From an uncultured Bacteroidales bacterium (GTDB taxonomy: Bacteria > Bacteroidota > Bacteroidia > Bacteroidales > Paludibacteraceae): a stretch of DNA of 64,000 nt. The stretch spans positions 19,386 through 83,385 of the forward strand of contig CACZFM010000019.1 of assembly GCA_902780495.1 (NCBI GenBank), in the 5' to 3' direction. Position 1 is the stretch's first letter; every line of letters begins with the position of its first letter. The position numbers were made by a program, and so were the translations under genes. The notes under the pieces are model-generated. The model had not been told where the DNA came from. It did no database searches and saw nothing but the letters and a program-made list of their open reading frames with translations. Below are positions 60,280 through 64,000 of the stretch, one piece after another.

Positions 60280-61281
60280 TTATTGCATTTTCTTATACAT
60301 TTCCGGCAGATGCTTGAATGCAGCCTGAGCGCGCATCCACTGGCGGGCTTCCAAAGCAGGAGAACCTATATATTGGCCGGGGGTCTTTATGCTATGAGCA
60401 ACCCCACTCTGCGCACCAAGCATACAGCCATCCACTATTTCCAGATGACCGGCAACACCTACTTGACCTGTCAATATGCAGTGGCTGCCTATTTTTGTAC
60501 TACCGGCTATCCCCACTTGGGCACAAAGAATGGTACTTTGCCCTATCTGCACATTGTGTCCTATCTGACAGAGGTTGTCAATCTTGGTATTCTTGCCCAC
60601 ACGCGTTTCGCCCATCATGGCACGGTCAATAGTGGTATTGGCACCAATCTCCACATCATCTTCAATAACCACATTGCCTATCTGTGGTACTTTCTGGTAC
60701 ACACCCTGTGCATCCGGTTCAAAACCGAATCCGTCAGCCCCGATTACGGCACCTGCATGGAGAATACAATTCTGCCCGACAACGCAGTTATAATAGACTT
60801 TTGCACCGGCATACAGCACGGTATTATCGCCTATCCTAACATTATCCCCCACATAACTCTGCGGATAGATTTGCACACCTTTCCCGATTTGTGCGCCTTT
60901 TCCGATGTAAGCACCGGCACCGATGTAAACATCATCAGGCAGTTGAACACCTTCGCTGATGAATGCGCCTTGCTCAACACCTTTCTTGACAGGGTTCATG
61001 GCTTTGGCAACCAGCGAAAGCAATTGAGCCATCGCGGCTCGGGCATTCTCCACAAGAATGAGCGTGGCACCGGTTTCCCCCTCAAAAGGTATGGATGCTG
61101 TCATCAGCACTACCGAGGCTTGTGTGGATGGCAGATATTTTATATATTTCTCATCGCAGAGGAAACACAGATCGCCGGCCTTGGCATCCTCCAAACCTGC
61201 CACATTGCTGACTGTCTTATTGCCGTCTCCACGGAGCTTACCGCCCAGAAGGGCACTGATTTGTTGTGCGGAAAATTCCAT
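60280..61281 (-). CDS. lpxD: UDP-3-O-acylglucosamine N-acyltransferase LpxD
   Basis: 333 residues. An N-terminal uridine-binding domain (about 1-100) precedes hexapeptide repeats ([20 protein letters not shown]). The catalytic His is in [12 protein letters not shown] (about 240), and [13 protein letters not shown] (about 190) contacts the substrate. It adds the second acyl chain. The stop of the upstream HD gene and its start share one base. Confidence 0.95.
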   Translation of the reverse strand: MEFSAQQISALLGGKLRGDGNKTVSNVAGLEDAKAGDLCFLCDEKYIKYLPSTQASVVLMTASIPFEGETGATLILVENARAAMAQLLSLVAKAMNPVKKGVEQGAFISEGVQLPDDVYIGAGAYIGKGAQIGKGVQIYPQSYVGDNVRIGDNTVLYAGAKVYYNCVVGQNCILHAGAVIGADGFGFEPDAQGVYQKVPQIGNVVIEDDVEIGANTTIDRAMMGETRVGKNTKIDNLCQIGHNVQIGQSTILCAQVGIAGSTKIGSHCILTGQVGVAGHLEIVDGCMLGAQSGVAHSIKTPGQYIGSPALEARQWMRAQAAFKHLPEMYKKMQ

Positions 61282-62537
61282 TATGTTCTAAATTGAAATA
61301 GGTATAACTTCTTAGGTTTGCGGGTAAGAGATTTCAGGTCAAGTATCTCGCTTGCTCCGGCTATGTCTTTCACCGTTCCATCGTTGTAAAGAATATCAAT
61401 TGAGTCATCTTTCTCGGAATAGGTATTGCTGGTTGAGACATGCTCCACAAAGAAATAGTGTGCATCTTCGGGCTGAATGCCCAACCTTTCGGCATAGAAT
61501 GCGGTCATCATCTCTTTTTCTTCGTCTTTCAGCGGTTCGGTCAGCAGGCGTGCCTGATAGAGTTTGCGGTTGGTGAACGCTTCGCTAAGGAGGCGCAGCA
61601 CTTTGTCTTCATCGGACATCCATGCCTTGATAGCACTCAGCACGTCGCTATCATCCAACAGCGCATACTGCTTCATGGCTTCGCTACCAAGGAAGAAATC
61701 CGCTGCCGTGACATGGTGGTAGAGGAAATAATGCAGCGCAGGCGAGCAGAACAAGCGGTGACCTTTGTCCGCCAATTCTTTTGCACGGCTCAATACGGCA
61801 ATCAGCAATTGTTCGGCAGCCACGCTGGTCTTATGCAAATAGACCTGCCAATACATCAGACGGCGGGCCACCAGAAATTTCTCCACCGAATAGATTCCTT
61901 TCTGCTCTATCACCAACCGGTCATCCACCACATTCAGCATCTTCAGCAACCGTTCGCTTGCCACACGCCCTTCCTGAACACCGGTAAAGAACGAGTCACG
62001 GCACAAATAATCCATACGGTCCACATCCAACTGACTGGAAATCAGCTGATGGAGGAAATGCCGTCTATAATGGTCGCGGAAGATGGCAATAGCTTCGTCC
62101 AATACCCCGCGATTGTCGATGGTGCGTTGCTGATTCGGCGCCGTCAGGTCACGGTTGATTTGCTCCATCATCAGCAGACTTATTTCTTCATGGGTAATGC
62201 CTTCCACCAATGTATGTTCCAGCACATGGGAAAATGGTCCGTGCCCTATGTCGTGCAACAGAATGGCAATCTGTGCAGCGGTGGATTCGCTGTCACTAAT
62301 CTCCACCCCTTTCTTCCGCAGCGAGGCGATTCCCTCCTGCATCAGGTGCATAGCTCCCAACGAATGCAGGAAACGCGAGTGCATTGCCCCCGGATATACA
62401 AAGTTGCTCAATCCCAACTGTCGTATACGTCCCAAGCGTTGCACATACGGATGTTGCATCACATCAAACACCAGTTCATTGGGGATATTGAGGAACCCGA
62501 ACACGGGGTCGTTAATTATTTTGCGTTTGTTTGCCAT
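61281..62537 (-). CDS. HD-domain phosphohydrolase (YfbR/dGTPase-like)
   Basis: 418 residues. HD motif: His in [19 protein letters not shown] (about 48) and [19 protein letters not shown] (about 93), then [20 protein letters not shown] (about 170). The family includes dNTP hydrolases and SAMHD1-like proteins; the substrate here is unknown. It is first in the lpxD-lpxC-lpxA-glnS run, with a promoter at 62605-62637. Confidence 0.9.
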   Translation of the reverse strand: MANKRKIINDPVFGFLNIPNELVFDVMQHPYVQRLGRIRQLGLSNFVYPGAMHSRFLHSLGAMHLMQEGIASLRKKGVEISDSESTAAQIAILLHDIGHGPFSHVLEHTLVEGITHEEISLLMMEQINRDLTAPNQQRTIDNRGVLDEAIAIFRDHYRRHFLHQLISSQLDVDRMDYLCRDSFFTGVQEGRVASERLLKMLNVVDDRLVIEQKGIYSVEKFLVARRLMYWQVYLHKTSVAAEQLLIAVLSRAKELADKGHRLFCSPALHYFLYHHVTAADFFLGSEAMKQYALLDDSDVLSAIKAWMSDEDKVLRLLSEAFTNRKLYQARLLTEPLKDEEKEMMTAFYAERLGIQPEDAHYFFVEHVSTSNTYSEKDDSIDILYNDGTVKDIAGASEILDLKSLTRKPKKLYLFQFRT

Positions 62538-62604
62538 TATGCTGTTTGCGGCTATTTTTTTCTACCTTTCAGTATGCTTTCTTATACGATTCTTAAATCC
62601 GGCC

Positions 62605-62637
62605 GCAAAGATAGTGCTTTTTTTTCGAATATGCAAA
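62605..62637 (-). promoter_or_regulatory. Promoter of the HD-lpxD-lpxC-lpxA operon
   Basis: On the minus strand TTTG (62634-62637) and TATCTTTGC (62605-62613) are 20 bp apart. Confidence 0.75.
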
Positions 62638-62675
62638 TATTGGGACGAAAATTATTCAGAAAGGGATTTTATTGC

Positions 62676-63542
62676 TTATTCATCTTTATCGTTCTCTTCG
62701 GGTTTATCCTCAAACGATAATATTGATTTCTGGCCTTTGAAGAAGCGCTTGGCACTTAAAGGTGATACAACTTTTTTGCCCGTTTGCGCCTCAAGTTCCT
62801 CTCGCGCTACGCGAGCTACTTTGCCGCCACGCGCGGCCACATCCATATTCTCCTTTAAAGTAGCAGGATTCTCGCTGCGCGTGATACTGGTTGTAGATAG
62901 TTCGGCTAACATATTGAGCACCAACTCTTCATTCGTCATATTATCGCGCAGATTCTCCTTCTTTAAGCCTTTGAATTTCTTATATTCTTTCGCGGATTTA
63001 CCTGCCCATGCCTGATAGATAATATCTGTAAGCGTAGCGTACCCCAGAGAGTCTTTGACGCCATGTTGATCCCATTGGTCAGTCAAGTCTTTGCGAATCT
63101 CTATACTCTTGAGGCGTTGGTTAATCCAGTTATCTGAATAGCCGAGACGCTTGTAATCCCGTAGTGCCTGTTGGATACTTAACTCCGGATCTTGTAATTG
63201 GTCAAGGCGTTCTGATGCCACTTTAGCCATCCAACGCTTGAACGGTTCAGCCTTCGGAGAAGGGATGGATTGAATAATGCGCAAAATGGACTCCGTATCT
63301 GCGAAGTTCAACTTCTGCGGTCCACCTGCAGTTTTATAGGAAAGGGGGGTGACAATTTGTCCCCACCCTTTGGATAATTCCGGGTCTCTTTGGCGCATTT
63401 TCTTAAGATAATCCGTGGGATTAACACTATCCGTCAGTGCCGCCACAACATCCACCACCGAGAAATACCATTTTTCCCGTTCTTCATCCCATACAGTACG
63501 AATCTGCTTGCTCTCAAACAATTTGATAGAATCGTTTTCCAT
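62676..63542 (-). CDS. Bro-N domain (DinD/antirepressor-like) protein
   Basis: 288 residues from the ATG at 63542, chosen because the promoter is at 63563-63595. The Bro-N domain covers about 5-105 (FESKQIRTVWDEEREKWYFS, VVDVVAALTDSVNPTDYLKK). The C-terminal part has RDYKRLGYSDNWINQRLKSI and NMLAELSTTSITRSENP, as in DNA-damage-inducible protein D. A role in DNA damage or phage response is possible but unproven. It lies beside core genes, with its own promoter. Confidence 0.82.
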   Translation of the reverse strand: MENDSIKLFESKQIRTVWDEEREKWYFSVVDVVAALTDSVNPTDYLKKMRQRDPELSKGWGQIVTPLSYKTAGGPQKLNFADTESILRIIQSIPSPKAEPFKRWMAKVASERLDQLQDPELSIQQALRDYKRLGYSDNWINQRLKSIEIRKDLTDQWDQHGVKDSLGYATLTDIIYQAWAGKSAKEYKKFKGLKKENLRDNMTNEELVLNMLAELSTTSITRSENPATLKENMDVAARGGKVARVAREELEAQTGKKVVSPLSAKRFFKGQKSILSFEDKPEENDKDE

Positions 63543-63562
63543 ATGTAATCCATTTTGTGACT

Positions 63563-63595
63563 GCAAAGGTAGTGTTTTTTTTTCGAATATACAAG
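63563..63595 (-). promoter_or_regulatory. Promoter of the Bro-N gene
   Basis: On the minus strand CTTG (63592-63595) and TACCTTTGC (63563-63571) are 20 bp apart. The leader would be about 14 nt. Confidence 0.7.
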
Positions 63596-63612
63596 TTTTT
63601 TTGCAAAAAAGA

Positions 63613-63642
63613 GCATGGCGGCGTGCCATGCCCCTTTTTTTT
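63613..63642. terminator. Bidirectional terminator
   Basis: GCATGGC (63613-63619) and GCCATGC (63625-63631) form a stem with T-tracts on both sides. It ends the gene entering from the right on the minus strand. Confidence 0.8.
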
Positions 63643-63786
63643 CAATACGTCAAAGATCACATTTTGTTTTTTTTAGGGCCCCCGACGAACGCCAACGAAG
63701 TGCATTCGGTGGGGAGAGCGAGTGCAAAATTACTGCTTTTCACGCACCCTGCCAAATTTTCGCCTTTATTCCATTAAGAAAACTTA

Positions 63787-64000
63787 TTATTTTCGCAGCA
63801 GGTCATATCCTGCGTATTCAGAAAGGCTTTTGGCATCGTTCACCGACAGCCAGCCTTCGGCACCGGTGTACCATGATTTGTGGGCATGTACCCGCCAGGC
63901 AAGCAGCAGTTCATTGAACGCACGTTGGGGATTGGCATAGTGTTCGATGGCCTGAAGGCGGGCGCAAAGCACGGATATTGGGATTTTGTTACTTGTTTTC
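63787..64000 (-). CDS. 3' end of an unidentified gene
   Basis: The frame is open to the right edge of the window and ends with TAA at 63787-63789. The visible 70 residues include IPISVLCARLQAIEHYANP, LLLAWRVHAHKSWYTGA and DAKSLSEYAGYDLLRK. I do not recognise the family. It looks soluble. Confidence 0.55.
   Translation of the reverse strand, partial: KTSNKIPISVLCARLQAIEHYANPQRAFNELLLAWRVHAHKSWYTGAEGWLSVNDAKSLSEYAGYDLLRK

Noticed and set aside
61440..62720. A 426-codon plus-strand ORF
   Set aside because: It is antisense to the HD phosphohydrolase, which has conserved motifs and a promoter.

Overview
The window comes from a chromosome of the phylum Bacteroidota, almost certainly order Bacteroidales. 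Three things show this. Promoters follow the Bacteroidetes pattern (TTTG or CTTG, about 20 bp, then TAnnTTTGC) and recur on both strands. The gene set is typical of the group: the type IX secretion (T9SS) genes sprA and porX, BspA-like leucine-rich-repeat proteins, an NfnB/GltD-type fusion, archaeal-type UbiA prenyltransferase and DUF6359 proteins. Housekeeping gene order also fits (maf-ubiA, pta-ackA, lpxD-lpxC-lpxA-glnS). I could not settle the genus.

Layout. 1-5.0 kb (+): 3' part of sprA, a fused SpmA/SpmB membrane protein and ybeY. 5.0-7.2 kb (-): a sugar-1-phosphate nucleotidyltransferase and a sugar kinase fused to a RapZ C-terminal domain, probably cell-wall sugar salvage. 7.4-12.5 kb: tRNA-Lys, a flavodoxin-like reductase, and a minus-strand run of PASTA protein, rluD-family pseudouridine synthase, porX and an exo/endonuclease-fold protein. 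12.7-17.8 kb (+): small acidic lipoprotein, queA, tatD, tRNA-Ser and an ExbB/ExbD/ExbD energy-transduction operon. 18.0-18.3 kb: tRNA-Gly, tRNA-Leu(CAG), tRNA-Leu(GAG).

Accessory island, about 18.3-32.3 kb. A large serine recombinase gene runs into the 3' end of tRNA-Leu(GAG). Behind it lie an XRE regulator, a BspA-like LRR gene, a DUF2693-like protein, a small serine resolvase, a Rep-like protein and small unknown genes. Then come a candidate structured small RNA, a BASS-family transporter, a YhcG/DUF1016 nuclease interrupted by an amber codon, and a second LRR gene. That LRR gene is built of near-identical 69-bp repeats and broken by two frameshifts. Two LRR transcription units share a two-part conserved leader.

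32.3-63 kb is mostly core again: a four-repeat secreted protein, era, M16 peptidase, tdh, maf, UbiA prenyltransferase, alpha-amylase, ackA, pta, an OmpA-LysM porin-like protein, tRNA-Met, tRNA-Leu(UAA), ssb, two paralogous secreted DUF6359 proteins, a lipoprotein, an SRPBCC protein, psd, deoC, the Nfn-like fusion, DUF1294, phoH, an HsdR-N-like protein, glnS, lpxA, lpxC (without the usual FabZ fusion), lpxD and an HD phosphohydrolase. The window closes with a Bro-N/DinD-like gene and the 3' end of an unidentified gene.

Links across the window. SprA and PorX belong to the T9SS. Five exported proteins here end in the same short tail (NGQ-x-YILRDG-x-Y-x-x-x-G-x-x-V) and are candidate T9SS or surface-anchoring clients. 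The lipid A genes, psd, the OmpA-LysM protein, the ExbBD system and the muropeptide-salvage pair cover envelope building. An 11-bp tandem-repeat family sits in three separate intergenic regions.
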